This document shows positions 46,253 to 55,088 of a stretch of DNA of 64,000 nucleotides, one piece after another; positions within the stretch are counted from its first letter, which is position 1, and every line of letters starts with the position of its first letter. Below the pieces are notes generated by a model. It had not been told where the DNA came from. It was given only the letters and a program-made list of their open reading frames with translations, and did not search any database. Where the stretch lies: positions 2,418,001 to 2,482,000 of the forward strand of contig NZ_CP032819.1 of the NCBI RefSeq assembly GCF_003991565.1, given 5' to 3'. Source of the DNA: Butyricimonas faecalis. GTDB lineage: Bacteria; Bacteroidota; Bacteroidia; Bacteroidales; Marinifilaceae. Made by a program: the position numbers and the translations under genes.

Positions 46253-47740
46253 ATGAAGAAAATGGACATGCTTAAAGACATTGTCCGGGCTTACAAAAAT
46301 TACCCGGATTATGTAGCTTTTGTAATTGATGACACCTCTTACACCTACCAAGAGGTATTTGCCCGAGTACGGGGAATAATGCCTTTCGTGCAAGACTGTC
46401 CGGAAGACATTATCGGAATCATCGCGGAAGACTGTATCGAAACGTACGCCTCTATCTTGGCTGTACTGTTATCCGGGAAAACTTACGTGATTCTCCATCC
46501 CAACTACCCGGACAGCCGGAACAGGAACATCGCGGAGGCTACCGGCATGAAACAGGTCTTGTACGGTCATGACTCCCGCACACGCCAAGGACTCCCCACC
46601 GAGATAACATGTATTTCGACAGTAAAGCTGCGGGATGAAGACAGGGAACATGCAGCCTGGGAACAAGTACAAGATGAAAACAGGAATGCTTACATCATCT
46701 TCACTTCCGGAAGTACCGGAGTACCCAAAGGAGTCCCGATCAGCCGAAAAAATCTAAATGCTTTCTATACGGCCTACCACCAACTGGGCTGGCAACTGGG
46801 ACCGACAGATCGAATGTTGCAAATGTTCGAACTGACATTCGACGTCTCGGTTGTATCCACCCTCTACCCGCTAACCCTCGGAGCCAGCGTCTACACGGTG
46901 GGAACAAACCAATTGAAATACATGAAAGTATACGAACTGATGGAAGACGAAGAACTGACTTTCGCGGCCATGCCTCCCTCTCTGTTACAATTCCTATCTC
47001 CCTACTTTGACGAGATCCATGTCCCGAAACTAAAATATCTTATCGTGACGGCAGAAGCGGCCAATGCCGATCTTCTTCAACGCTTCAGGGGTTGCGCTCC
47101 CAATGCAGAGTTCGTAAACTTATACGGCCCCACAGAAGCTACGATTTATTGCACGGCTTACCGAATTCCTCCCGAAAATTGCAAACAACACAACGGAATG
47201 ATCGCCATCGGTCGTCCCTTTAGCGGACTTGAAACCATCATCATGGACGAAAAGGGAATGCCCGTGGCAGAAGGAGAACAAGGAGAATTATGGGTAAGCG
47301 GGGAACAAGTCATGCGAGGCTACTGGCAGGATGAGGATAAATCCCGACAAGTATTTGCCCGGTTCAACGGGAAAGAATACTATAAAACAGGCGACCTCTG
47401 TTCCGTCGATTCTGACGGGGACATCATCTATCGAGGACGTAAAGATTACCAAGTCAAAGTGCAAGGTTTCCGAGTCGAACTCAGCGAGATCGAATACCGG
47501 ACAAAGAAATTCTTCCCAAACGAGACCCATGCCGTTGTCATTCCCAAGAAAGAGGACGACGGGGGATGCCAACTGCACTTGTTTGTCGGGACGGATTCCC
47601 ACGAGCGGGAAGCATTACTCCACTACCTGAAAGAACATTTACCCGTCTATATGTTACCGACGGAAATTCACTTTTTAGAAGAATTCCCGTTAAACACCAG
47701 TGGGAAAATTGACCGGAAAGCATTAACAACATTAATATAA
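46253..47740 (+). CDS. DltA-like adenylation enzyme (amino-acid/acyl-carrier ligase)
   Basis: 495 residues. AMP-binding motifs: IIFTSGSTGVPKGVPISRKN (P-loop), FVNLYGPTEATIYCTAYRIP, YYKTGDLCSVDSDGDIIYRG and the C-terminal catalytic lysine in EFPLNTSGKIDRKAL. The length and overall pattern resemble D-alanine--carrier ligases (DltA) more than acyl-CoA synthetases. It would load a substrate, perhaps an amino acid, onto the carrier protein encoded 5 nt downstream. Substrate specificity cannot be read from the sequence with confidence. Confidence 0.88.
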   Translation: MKKMDMLKDIVRAYKNYPDYVAFVIDDTSYTYQEVFARVRGIMPFVQDCPEDIIGIIAEDCIETYASILAVLLSGKTYVILHPNYPDSRNRNIAEATGMKQVLYGHDSRTRQGLPTEITCISTVKLRDEDREHAAWEQVQDENRNAYIIFTSGSTGVPKGVPISRKNLNAFYTAYHQLGWQLGPTDRMLQMFELTFDVSVVSTLYPLTLGASVYTVGTNQLKYMKVYELMEDEELTFAAMPPSLLQFLSPYFDEIHVPKLKYLIVTAEAANADLLQRFRGCAPNAEFVNLYGPTEATIYCTAYRIPPENCKQHNGMIAIGRPFSGLETIIMDEKGMPVAEGEQGELWVSGEQVMRGYWQDEDKSRQVFARFNGKEYYKTGDLCSVDSDGDIIYRGRKDYQVKVQGFRVELSEIEYRTKKFFPNETHAVVIPKKEDDGGCQLHLFVGTDSHEREALLHYLKEHLPVYMLPTEIHFLEEFPLNTSGKIDRKALTTLI

Positions 47741-47745
47741 AAACT

Positions 47746-47988
47746 ATGGAAACCGAAGAAATCTTACGCGAACTGGACACGATCTTTCGCGACATCTTAA
47801 AAAACGAAAACATCGCGTTAACCCCCGCAACCACGGCAAAAGACGTGGAGGGATGGGATTCGCTGACGAACATGCGCCTTATCACGGCCATTGAAAAACA
47901 TTACAACATTCGTTTCGGCCTACGTGAAATACTGAAATTCAAACACGTGGGAGACCTATGCGCATCCATTCAAGCTAAAAAGAAGTAG
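47746..47988 (+). CDS. Acyl/peptidyl carrier protein (DltC-like)
   Basis: 80 residues, acidic helical carrier with the phosphopantetheine serine in DVEGWDSLTNMRLITAIE. DltC and acyl carrier proteins look alike at this length; the gene neighbours (adenylation enzyme before, MBOAT after) favour a Dlt-type role. Tight spacing on both sides (5 and 3 nt). Confidence 0.9.
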   Translation: METEEILRELDTIFRDILKNENIALTPATTAKDVEGWDSLTNMRLITAIEKHYNIRFGLREILKFKHVGDLCASIQAKKK

Positions 47989-47991
47989 CCT

Positions 47992-49431
47992 ATGATGTTC
48001 CTCTCTTTACCGTTTATTATCCTGTTTACCTGTTGCCTAATTCTTTACTACACGGTAAAAGGCAACTACCAGAAACCGGTCCTGTTACTCGCCAGCTGCA
48101 TTTTTATCGGTTATTTCAACATTGCATACCTGTTGATAGCCGCACTCATTGCGGCAATCACCTTCTACTGGGGACGTTGGATCGGGATGCAGGAGCAAGA
48201 AAATAAACGCCGGAGAGTATTCATCGGGGGTATCGTCTTTCTCGTCCTGTTCCTCGTTGCGTTCAAATACCTCAATTTCATCGGGGAAAACATTGCCGTA
48301 CTACTGGGTTGGTTTGGCGTGGACTGGAAAGGAGCCATCACCTCCGTCTTCTTCCCATTGGGCATTTCGTTCTACACCTTCCAAGCCCTCGGGTACCTTA
48401 TTGATGTTTACTGGGAAGAGGAAGAACCCGAACGCTCACTACCGGACTTTACGCTCTACATGTTATTCTTCATGAAATTTCTTTCCGGACCGATCGAGCG
48501 GGCCTTCGACATGCTCCCGCAGTTAAAAATCGAGAAACACTTCGACTACGACACGGTCACCTACGGACTGAAACTCATGCTGCTCGGCTTGATGAAAAAA
48601 GTCTTGATTGCCGATCGACTGGCCCCGCATCTGGACAGTATATTCGCTTCCGTACAGGACGCTTCGGGAGCCCAACTATTACTTACCGGATTATTGTACC
48701 CCATCGAACTTTATGCCGACTTCTCCGGCTACACGGACATGGCTATCGGTGGGGCCATGATGTTCGGCTATCGCCTGTCTCCTAACTTCAATCGCCCATT
48801 CGTGGCAAAAACGATCACCGACTTCTGGCGGCGTTGGCACATGTCCCTCTCCTTCTGGGTTAGAGATTACCTCTACCAACCTATCGCGGCAAATAAACGG
48901 TACTGGGGACAATGGGGCATCGTCTACGCCCTCGTGGTCACCTTCGTGTTGCTTGGCGTGTGGCACGGGGCCGGCTGGAACTACGTGATCTACGGGTTAA
49001 TCCAAGGACTTATCATCAGTTACGAAATGGTAACTGTAGCTTATAGGAACAAGGTGGAAACAAGCGTGGGCAAACACGTGTTCGGGGTTTACTCCATCCT
49101 CCGGACGTACCTACTCTTCGCGTTCTCCCTGTTGTTTTTCCGCCTACCCTTGCTATCCGATGCCGGGTACATGATCAGTCACCTCTCCTTCAACATGCAC
49201 ACCTCCATCAAGGAGTTGCGACTAGGGATGACCGACCAAGAATGTATCGTCGCCGGGGTTGCCGTCGTACTGCTTTTCCTGTACGAGTACTTTATGTCGA
49301 AACGGGACCTGTTACAAGCCCTGAGCCGGTGCCACAGAATCATACGTTGGAGCATCTATTACCTGCTTGTGCTACTCATGTTCCTATTCGGACAATTCGG
49401 TTCTGAAGATTTCATCTATTTACAGTTTTAG
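47992..49431 (+). CDS. MBOAT-family membrane O-acyltransferase (DltB/AlgI-like)
   Basis: 479 residues with about ten membrane helices. MBOAT hallmarks: FPLGISFYTFQALGYLIDVY, FMKFLSGPIERAFDMLPQL, ELYADFSGYTDMAIGGAMMF, FNRPFVAKTITDFWRRWHMS and the catalytic histidine in LLGVWHGAGWNYVIYG. It would move the acyl or aminoacyl group from the carrier protein across the inner membrane. Coupled to the SGNH-like gene downstream (2 nt). Confidence 0.93.
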   Translation: MMFLSLPFIILFTCCLILYYTVKGNYQKPVLLLASCIFIGYFNIAYLLIAALIAAITFYWGRWIGMQEQENKRRRVFIGGIVFLVLFLVAFKYLNFIGENIAVLLGWFGVDWKGAITSVFFPLGISFYTFQALGYLIDVYWEEEEPERSLPDFTLYMLFFMKFLSGPIERAFDMLPQLKIEKHFDYDTVTYGLKLMLLGLMKKVLIADRLAPHLDSIFASVQDASGAQLLLTGLLYPIELYADFSGYTDMAIGGAMMFGYRLSPNFNRPFVAKTITDFWRRWHMSLSFWVRDYLYQPIAANKRYWGQWGIVYALVVTFVLLGVWHGAGWNYVIYGLIQGLIISYEMVTVAYRNKVETSVGKHVFGVYSILRTYLLFAFSLLFFRLPLLSDAGYMISHLSFNMHTSIKELRLGMTDQECIVAGVAVVLLFLYEYFMSKRDLLQALSRCHRIIRWSIYYLLVLLMFLFGQFGSEDFIYLQF

Positions 49432-49433
49432 CC

Positions 49434-50444
49434 ATGAGAACTTTCAAAGGATTCATATTAAAATGCGTGCTTTTTCTTGTTCCCTTCTTCGTCCTCGCAG
49501 GGTTCTATTTCTACGACGACCCCTTCAAGGTGGTGCGAGAATATAAAAAATATGACAATGACCCGATCTTCCTGAACGAGGATTACATCGGCTGGAAGAC
49601 ATACAAGAATTACCGGGACTCCCTGCATTTCGACTCCTTCATCCTAGGAAATTCCTGCACGATGGCATTTCTAACCTCCGACTGGGAAAAATACCTCAAC
49701 GGGGGCAGGGCCATCCGACTATACGGGACAGCACAACGACTGGCTGCCGTCCACCGGAAAGTGATGGCACTTGACAAGGAAGAGAAACATATTGCCAATG
49801 TCCTGCTCGTCGTCGATGCCACCCTGTTACGGGAATACCAATTATCCACGGGGTATATGCACCTGCTTCCTCCGGAAATTTGCGGGATGAATAAATTCAA
49901 ATTTCAATCCCAATTCGCCCAACAATTCTTTAATCCCAAATTTATGATTCCTTATATGGATTACCGGATATACCACCAATATCGTCCCTACATGATGGGC
50001 ATCGTGAATCCGGATAAAAACACTCGCAACACAATAACAAACGATTTATGGAACCCGCGGGAAAAAGAAATAGCAGAATTGGGCGATTCCTATTGGGAAA
50101 AATACAAAAAAGGATTTCGTCCCCGTTCCGGTCAGGACCAGACTTATCCCCCGGTACTCATGAAACCACAAATAAAACTGTTATCAGAAATAGCAAAGGT
50201 ATTCCAATCCCACCACACGAATTGTAAAATTATCATCAACCCGGAATACAAACAAATACGCATGAACCCGGCAGACGTGAAGCAACTGAAAGAAATATTC
50301 GGAGCTGAAAACGTGTATGACTTTTCAGGTATCAACCAATACACAAATGAGATACGAAATTACTACGAAGGCTCACATTATCGGCCCTGCCTGGGACGCC
50401 AATTACTGGACAGCGTGTATGCCACACACGAACCAGGGCGCTAA
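49434..50444 (+). CDS. DltD/SGNH-like membrane-anchored protein
   Basis: 336 residues. An N-terminal signal-anchor (FILKCVLFLVPFFVLAGFYF) puts the rest outside the inner membrane. DSFILGNSCTMAF looks like block I of an SGNH hydrolase (Ser after GN), and the C-terminal NYYEGSHYRPCLGRQLLDSV supplies a candidate His. It resembles DltD and alginate acetylation accessory proteins in place and layout, but direct similarity is weak to the eye. It probably completes transfer of the group to a periplasmic or surface polymer. Confidence 0.75.
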   Translation: MRTFKGFILKCVLFLVPFFVLAGFYFYDDPFKVVREYKKYDNDPIFLNEDYIGWKTYKNYRDSLHFDSFILGNSCTMAFLTSDWEKYLNGGRAIRLYGTAQRLAAVHRKVMALDKEEKHIANVLLVVDATLLREYQLSTGYMHLLPPEICGMNKFKFQSQFAQQFFNPKFMIPYMDYRIYHQYRPYMMGIVNPDKNTRNTITNDLWNPREKEIAELGDSYWEKYKKGFRPRSGQDQTYPPVLMKPQIKLLSEIAKVFQSHHTNCKIIINPEYKQIRMNPADVKQLKEIFGAENVYDFSGINQYTNEIRNYYEGSHYRPCLGRQLLDSVYATHEPGR

Positions 50445-50449
50445 TTGGG

Positions 50450-50540
50450 GATTTTAGATTTTAAATTTTAGATTTTAAATTCCAGCCGCACAAGGCTGGT
50501 GCGGCCGGAATCCAAAATCTAAAATCCGAAATCTAAAATC
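50450..50540. terminator. 91-bp repeat palindrome between convergent genes (bidirectional terminator)
   Basis: The left half is GATTTTA-type heptamers plus ATTCCAGCCGCAC; the right half is its near-perfect complement made of AATCTAA/AATCCAA heptamers. Paired blocks: 50450-50461 with 50529-50540, 50465-50476 with 50514-50525, 50479-50483 with 50507-50511 and 50485-50491 with 50499-50505. It fills the whole gap between the dlt-like operon and the C1 peptidase. Confidence 0.85.
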
Positions 50541-51741
50541 ACTTCATTCCCAACTTCTTCCTGATCGCCTTCGGGATAGCGTTCTTATGAACCATGATAT
50601 CCATCGTCTTCAAAGCCACATAAGGATAAGAAGCGTAGAAATATCCACCGAATTTGTTATACTTGTTCCAAGAATTCTTCACGATAAAATAAGGAGTACC
50701 GTTCTGATCTTTCGCTTTGCCAATAATGTGCATTCCGTGATCATCCGTCGTCAGATAACGGTCAAACTCTTCCTGTCTCATCTCCTGCGTGATCGTCTTT
50801 TCGGGAGCCGGACCTTGCCTGAAGGCATCCATCATCTGTTGTCCTTTCGGCAACTTCTCCCATTTGGCAATCTCCGCCCCGCTCATCTCCTTCATGTCCA
50901 TTGCCGGAATCACGGCAACCCCCGCATCCTTCGTGGCAAATCCTTTCTCGCTCACGTCAGCACCCCATACAAAGGTATACCCGTTATCAATAGCATAATC
51001 CATCACTTGCATCAACTCTTCCAGCGGAAGATTGTATGACTTATCCCACGACCAGTTATCCTCAACCTCAACGGCAAACTCCGTGTAGAACGGATGGTGT
51101 GTAAAAGAGGTCAGGTTCACGTAATCGTCCATGTTCAACCCGACTACCTCCTTGGCAAAAGTCTGTGGCGTATATTCTTTCCCTTGGTATTCAAACTTTT
51201 CCGGCTCCGGACCGAGATAAGTATCCAGAATAGCATCAAATCCCCGTTTCCAAGCCGTACTCAACCGTTTGTTATTGTTCTCCACCACGGCCTGCACGTA
51301 AGCTTTCAACACGGCATCAATCTCCCCGAACACGTGATTCGGCTCCCCGTAGTTCAACCCTTGAAACACCTCAAGAGGCACAATCCCGTATTTTTTTGCC
51401 ATATTGGTAACATCCGAAGAAGCTCCCCCTACCGCAAAATTCAGCACCCCGTGCAAGCGGACATATTTTTCAGCCTTGTCCGAATAAGCATGCTTCACGA
51501 AATACATCGCTGCCAAATTCACCGAATCCTTCCCCGTTCTCATCATCTCCGACTCCAGGAACGAGGACGTTGCCCACGACCAGCAAGTCCCCGCACGATA
51601 CTGATCCTTCACGGAAGTGGCGGGCAATCTTTTAACATCCGTGAATTTATATCCTTCCGGCTTTATCGTGTCTTGTTGCGCATAGGACATCATCGTACCC
51701 GCGAAAAGAAGGGCACACAAAATACATACTGTTTTTCTCAT
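50539..51741 (-). CDS. C1-family cysteine peptidase (bleomycin hydrolase/PepC-like), exported
   Basis: 400 residues with a signal peptide (MRKTVCILCALLFAGTMMSY, ending AQ). The papain-like site is DQYRAGTCWSWATSSFLESE (C53), with the His in TTDDHGMHIIGKAKDQ and Asn in FIVKNSWNKYNKFGGYFYA. It resembles aminopeptidase C/bleomycin hydrolase, but export to the periplasm or surface is typical of the Bacteroidales form. It is likely to degrade peptides. It is monocistronic and convergent to the dlt-like operon. Confidence 0.93.
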   Translation of the reverse strand: MRKTVCILCALLFAGTMMSYAQQDTIKPEGYKFTDVKRLPATSVKDQYRAGTCWSWATSSFLESEMMRTGKDSVNLAAMYFVKHAYSDKAEKYVRLHGVLNFAVGGASSDVTNMAKKYGIVPLEVFQGLNYGEPNHVFGEIDAVLKAYVQAVVENNNKRLSTAWKRGFDAILDTYLGPEPEKFEYQGKEYTPQTFAKEVVGLNMDDYVNLTSFTHHPFYTEFAVEVEDNWSWDKSYNLPLEELMQVMDYAIDNGYTFVWGADVSEKGFATKDAGVAVIPAMDMKEMSGAEIAKWEKLPKGQQMMDAFRQGPAPEKTITQEMRQEEFDRYLTTDDHGMHIIGKAKDQNGTPYFIVKNSWNKYNKFGGYFYASYPYVALKTMDIMVHKNAIPKAIRKKLGMK

Positions 51742-52090
51742 CTCTTTATATTTAATGATTTCATTGTCTGCTACAAAAGTATAAAAAGAAGCGTAAAATA
51801 CTCACGTCTCCCGGTTAAAAACAAGAAAGGGGCCAAACCTCAGGAAGTACCCTTGTAATAAGGGGAAACAGGCGCGTCTCCCTCCTTTCGCTTAAGGTAC
51901 GCTCCCGGCACATCTTCGGTCGGCGAGCGAAGAAACACCCCATGCGCGCCGAAGGTGCACCGAAGTTACTTCCCTCCATCCGCATATATGCCATGGGTTT
52001 ACAACGCGACATGATATAATATGACTTACCCGGGAATACACTATTATTCGTATTCCCGGGTAAGACCTTATTCACAAAAGATACTCTTAC
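51742..52090. other. Intergenic region with GC-rich structured part
   Basis: 349 bp. A -7 box for the peptidase gene (TACTTTTG on the minus strand) lies at 51774-51781. Positions ~51840-51990 are richer in GC than the surrounding spacers and contain short hairpins (for example CTTCG/CGAAG near 51918). An 86-codon minus-strand frame here looks spurious. No RNA family was recognised. Confidence 0.5.
52025..52064 (-). terminator. Terminator of the leftward TonB receptor
   Basis: Perfect 15-bp arms CTTACCCGGGAATAC (52025-52039) and GTATTCCCGGGTAAG (52050-52064), 27 nt after the receptor stop. Confidence 0.85.
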
Positions 52091-54448
52091 TTAAAAAGTA
52101 TAAGAAACCGACGCTTGATAATTCCTGGGTTTTCCCATAATCGTAGTTCTCTCGAAATACTCCTTATCAAACAGATTATTGACATTCAAAGCCAACGTCA
52201 CATGATTCTTTATCGTGTAAAAAATACCGGCATCCATCAACCACAAAGCCGGATCGTAAAGACGATTATCTACATTTCTAAACACCTTATCCTTAAAATT
52301 CCCGCTTAAATGGAAAGATAAATTCTTAAATATCCCCCGGGGAATCATATAGTCCGCATAAGCATAAAAGGTCGTACGAGGAACTCCCGTGGCACGCACA
52401 TTTTTATTCTGTTCTTTATACTTCGAGAAACGTCCGCTCTCGGCAATCTCCCTCAAGCGATAATCAGACCAACCAAGTCCTCCCGTAATCTGCAACGTCG
52501 GCAAAGGACGCACGACCACCTCTACGTCAAAACCGCGGGAATCAGCCCTTCCTACTTGTCCCCGGATACTCTTCTCCGTGGCCACGCCGTCAACCAAAAC
52601 AGTCGTGTCGCCCAAACTCTTCACGATGTTATACTTACGAATATAGAACACGCTTGCATTTATATCCACCATCTCGTTCAAGGTATAGCGCACACCGACT
52701 TCCGTGGAATACCCCTTCTCCGGCTTGAACACCTCGCCGCCATTCTCGTCAGGGTTGAACTCGTTACCCTTGCGATCCAAATACATCACGGTAGGACTAT
52801 ATGTTGTCGTCACAGGATTGAAATAAGAAGAAACAGAACCGTAGAATGACAATTCAGACATGGGGAAATACACGACTCCCACCCGATACGTGAACGCCGA
52901 GGTCTCCACCTCTTTCCACTCTTTTCTATTCTTCGTTTCATACTTCTGCTTACCGTTGTCAATCGTGGCACTCGATGTCTTCCGACTATACAAATCCACC
53001 CGTCCGGATGCCATCATCTTCCATTTGTCATTGAACTCGATCACGTCATGCAAATAAATTCCATGCGTTCTTTCCGTACGAAGAGAAACGGCAGAAACTT
53101 TCGTATCCCACCATCCTTGCACGATGTGCGGGTTCCGCACGGGTAAAAGGGCATCCAAACCGGGTCCCCACAAATCATCCTTCCCGTAACCGTTATATTG
53201 GGCAAAATCGAAACAGTTATATACCCATCCCAACGTGTAATTATGTAACACGGAACCCGTCTCGAACTTACCTGTCAACTCGATCGTGTTATTCACGTTC
53301 TTGTGATCCGGGTTAAAATTCAACGGATTCAGACGAGCTGCATTTCCACGCTGAACCGTATCCAGGTCAACATACACTTTCTCGGTCTCCGACTTGTTAT
53401 AATACCATTTGTATATCGGATCCTTAGAAGTACGGTACGAAAGCCCCTCGATACAATGATAATCCAAATCGCTATGGAAATAAGAAAAACGTTCTTTCAA
53501 TTTCATCCAATCCGTGATCTGATAGACGTACGACACGGACATATCCCATACTTTCCGCTTCATGTAATTGTTGGCGAAATCATTGTAGACCTCCCGATAA
53601 TCAGCCTCCGGGTGACGCTCTCCTTTCAAGGCATACGGTTTATCCCCATCCACGTAGAACATATCACCGGGCATCACGGGAGCAGCCCCGATCTCGGTCG
53701 TGTAATCGTCATCGGCATAGCTACCGGTCACGTCAACACGTCCCCACTTTCCCAAATCAGCACCCAAAGCGCCATACACGGAGAAACGATTTGCATTCAC
53801 CTCACGCCAACCGTCACCCGTTGAATAATTAACATTGGCACGATACTCAAGAGGCCCCACGAGCTTGCCCCCGAATCCGAGAGTAGCCCGTCTCTCATCC
53901 CAACTACCATAACTGATACGGGCGTTAGCCGAAAAATCAGACGACGCTTTCTTGCGCACGATATTCAACACACCCCCCATGGCCGAATGTCCGGCCAAAA
54001 TAGCGGCGGGTCCTTTCAGCAACTCGATAGATTCCACGGCAGCCAAATCCCCGTAAGGCACGTTATTATTCAACGTCCGCTCGTCACGAATCCCGTCAAT
54101 CATAACAACCGCACTCCCTTGCCCGCGAATAGAAAACTGCTGGAATTGACCGTATTGTTTGTCTTTCGCTACAATTCCCGGCAAAAACTTAACGGCATCC
54201 ATCAAATCCACGATGCCTTTCCGATCCAGCATCTGGCTCGACAACTTACTCACCGTTATCGGCACGAAACGCAAAGGCACATCTAATCCCAACAAATCAA
54301 TTTTCTTCTTTTTCTCCATCACGTTCACTTGCTCGATACGGAACAACGAGTCCGTGATACTTTTCTTCGTCCGCTTGTCATTCTCTTGAGCGAGAAGCGA
54401 ACCGACGCACACAAACAGCAATAATGCCAATACAACAACTTTTTTCAT
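52091..54448 (-). CDS. TonB-dependent receptor under cobalamin-riboswitch control (siderophore-receptor-like)
   Basis: 785 residues from ATG 54448 (MKKVVVLALLLFVCVGSLLA signal). The plug domain follows directly (IVDLMDAVKFLPGIVAKDKQ; FSIRGQGSAVVMIDGIRDER; ELLKGPAAILAGHSAMGGVL), with no carboxypeptidase-like front domain. The barrel ends NLFDKEYFERTTIMGKPRNY-QASVSYTF. By sequence style it is closer to FhuA/ferric-siderophore receptors than to BtuB. Its leader holds a cobalamin riboswitch, so it is shut off when cobalamin is plentiful. Import of corrinoid, cobalt complex or a corrin-related compound is therefore likely. Confidence 0.92.
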   Translation of the reverse strand: MKKVVVLALLLFVCVGSLLAQENDKRTKKSITDSLFRIEQVNVMEKKKKIDLLGLDVPLRFVPITVSKLSSQMLDRKGIVDLMDAVKFLPGIVAKDKQYGQFQQFSIRGQGSAVVMIDGIRDERTLNNNVPYGDLAAVESIELLKGPAAILAGHSAMGGVLNIVRKKASSDFSANARISYGSWDERRATLGFGGKLVGPLEYRANVNYSTGDGWREVNANRFSVYGALGADLGKWGRVDVTGSYADDDYTTEIGAAPVMPGDMFYVDGDKPYALKGERHPEADYREVYNDFANNYMKRKVWDMSVSYVYQITDWMKLKERFSYFHSDLDYHCIEGLSYRTSKDPIYKWYYNKSETEKVYVDLDTVQRGNAARLNPLNFNPDHKNVNNTIELTGKFETGSVLHNYTLGWVYNCFDFAQYNGYGKDDLWGPGLDALLPVRNPHIVQGWWDTKVSAVSLRTERTHGIYLHDVIEFNDKWKMMASGRVDLYSRKTSSATIDNGKQKYETKNRKEWKEVETSAFTYRVGVVYFPMSELSFYGSVSSYFNPVTTTYSPTVMYLDRKGNEFNPDENGGEVFKPEKGYSTEVGVRYTLNEMVDINASVFYIRKYNIVKSLGDTTVLVDGVATEKSIRGQVGRADSRGFDVEVVVRPLPTLQITGGLGWSDYRLREIAESGRFSKYKEQNKNVRATGVPRTTFYAYADYMIPRGIFKNLSFHLSGNFKDKVFRNVDNRLYDPALWLMDAGIFYTIKNHVTLALNVNNLFDKEYFERTTIMGKPRNYQASVSYTF

Positions 54449-54562
54449 ACAACTATATATTAATAATGAATAAAGCATTATCAACATAGTTTTCAAGGCA
54501 ATATGAGTCTAAGGTAAAATATATTTTCCCTCTCGCTTTTTTTCCCGAAAGCTATGGTTCTT

Positions 54563-54741
54563 CATGTTCGGCAGGTCTTCTGACTTGTTCCGGATTTTGT
54601 TGCCTTCCCGGTATTACCAGTGACATTTAAAGTACAAAATCCCTTGTAAAGGAACTTACAGCTGCGGGTACAGTCCCGGATTCACACCGGGTTCCCTATT
54701 AAGCGTTACCTCCATGACCGAAGGCTCCGCACCAAAACATG
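54563..54741 (-). promoter_or_regulatory. Cobalamin riboswitch (leftward)
   Basis: Read on the minus strand: GGGAACCCGGTGTGAATCC, then GGGACTGTACCCGCAGCTGT and, near the 3' end, GTCAGAAGACCTGCC. These are the conserved core and P-stem sequences of the AdoCbl riboswitch. CATGTT and AACATG at the two ends form P1. It precedes the receptor ATG at 54448 by 114 nt. Confidence 0.95.
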
Positions 54742-54838
54742 GCGCAAAAGTACTACATTTTTTTAATATTTACGTGAGTTCAATATAAATCAGCATAAAA
54801 CAAGTTACCCTTTACCAAAAAATACATACATTCGCGAT

Positions 54839-55022
54839 GTCTTAGGTGCTGTGTTAATGCTCGATTAACATACAAAAGGGAAGCCGGTCAGAATCCGGCA
54901 CAGTGCCCGCTACTGTGATGCCTGTTTCTCCATAAAAGAGATTCAAAGAAAGGTTCTTACACCACTGTCCGAAAGGGCGGGAAGGTATCTTTCTTAGGCT
55001 TAGTCAGGAGACCTGCCAAGAC
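54839..55022 (+). promoter_or_regulatory. Cobalamin riboswitch (rightward)
   Basis: Plus strand: AAAGGGAAGCCGGTCAGAAT, GGCACAGTGCCCGCTACTGT and 3' GTCAGGAGACCTGCC, the hallmark cobalamin aptamer parts; GTCTT/AAGAC close P1. It lies 66 nt before the btuB-like ATG. Confidence 0.95.
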
Positions 55023-55088
55023 AAATACAGGTAATAGCGTGTTCCCGGGGCCAGGAATACTATTATAAACTTTAAAAACACCATTATA

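Noticed and set aside
51815..52075. 86-codon minus-strand frame in the peptidase-receptor gap
   Set aside because: Arg/Cys/Met-rich translation without similarity; it overlaps the perfect terminator hairpin of the receptor gene.
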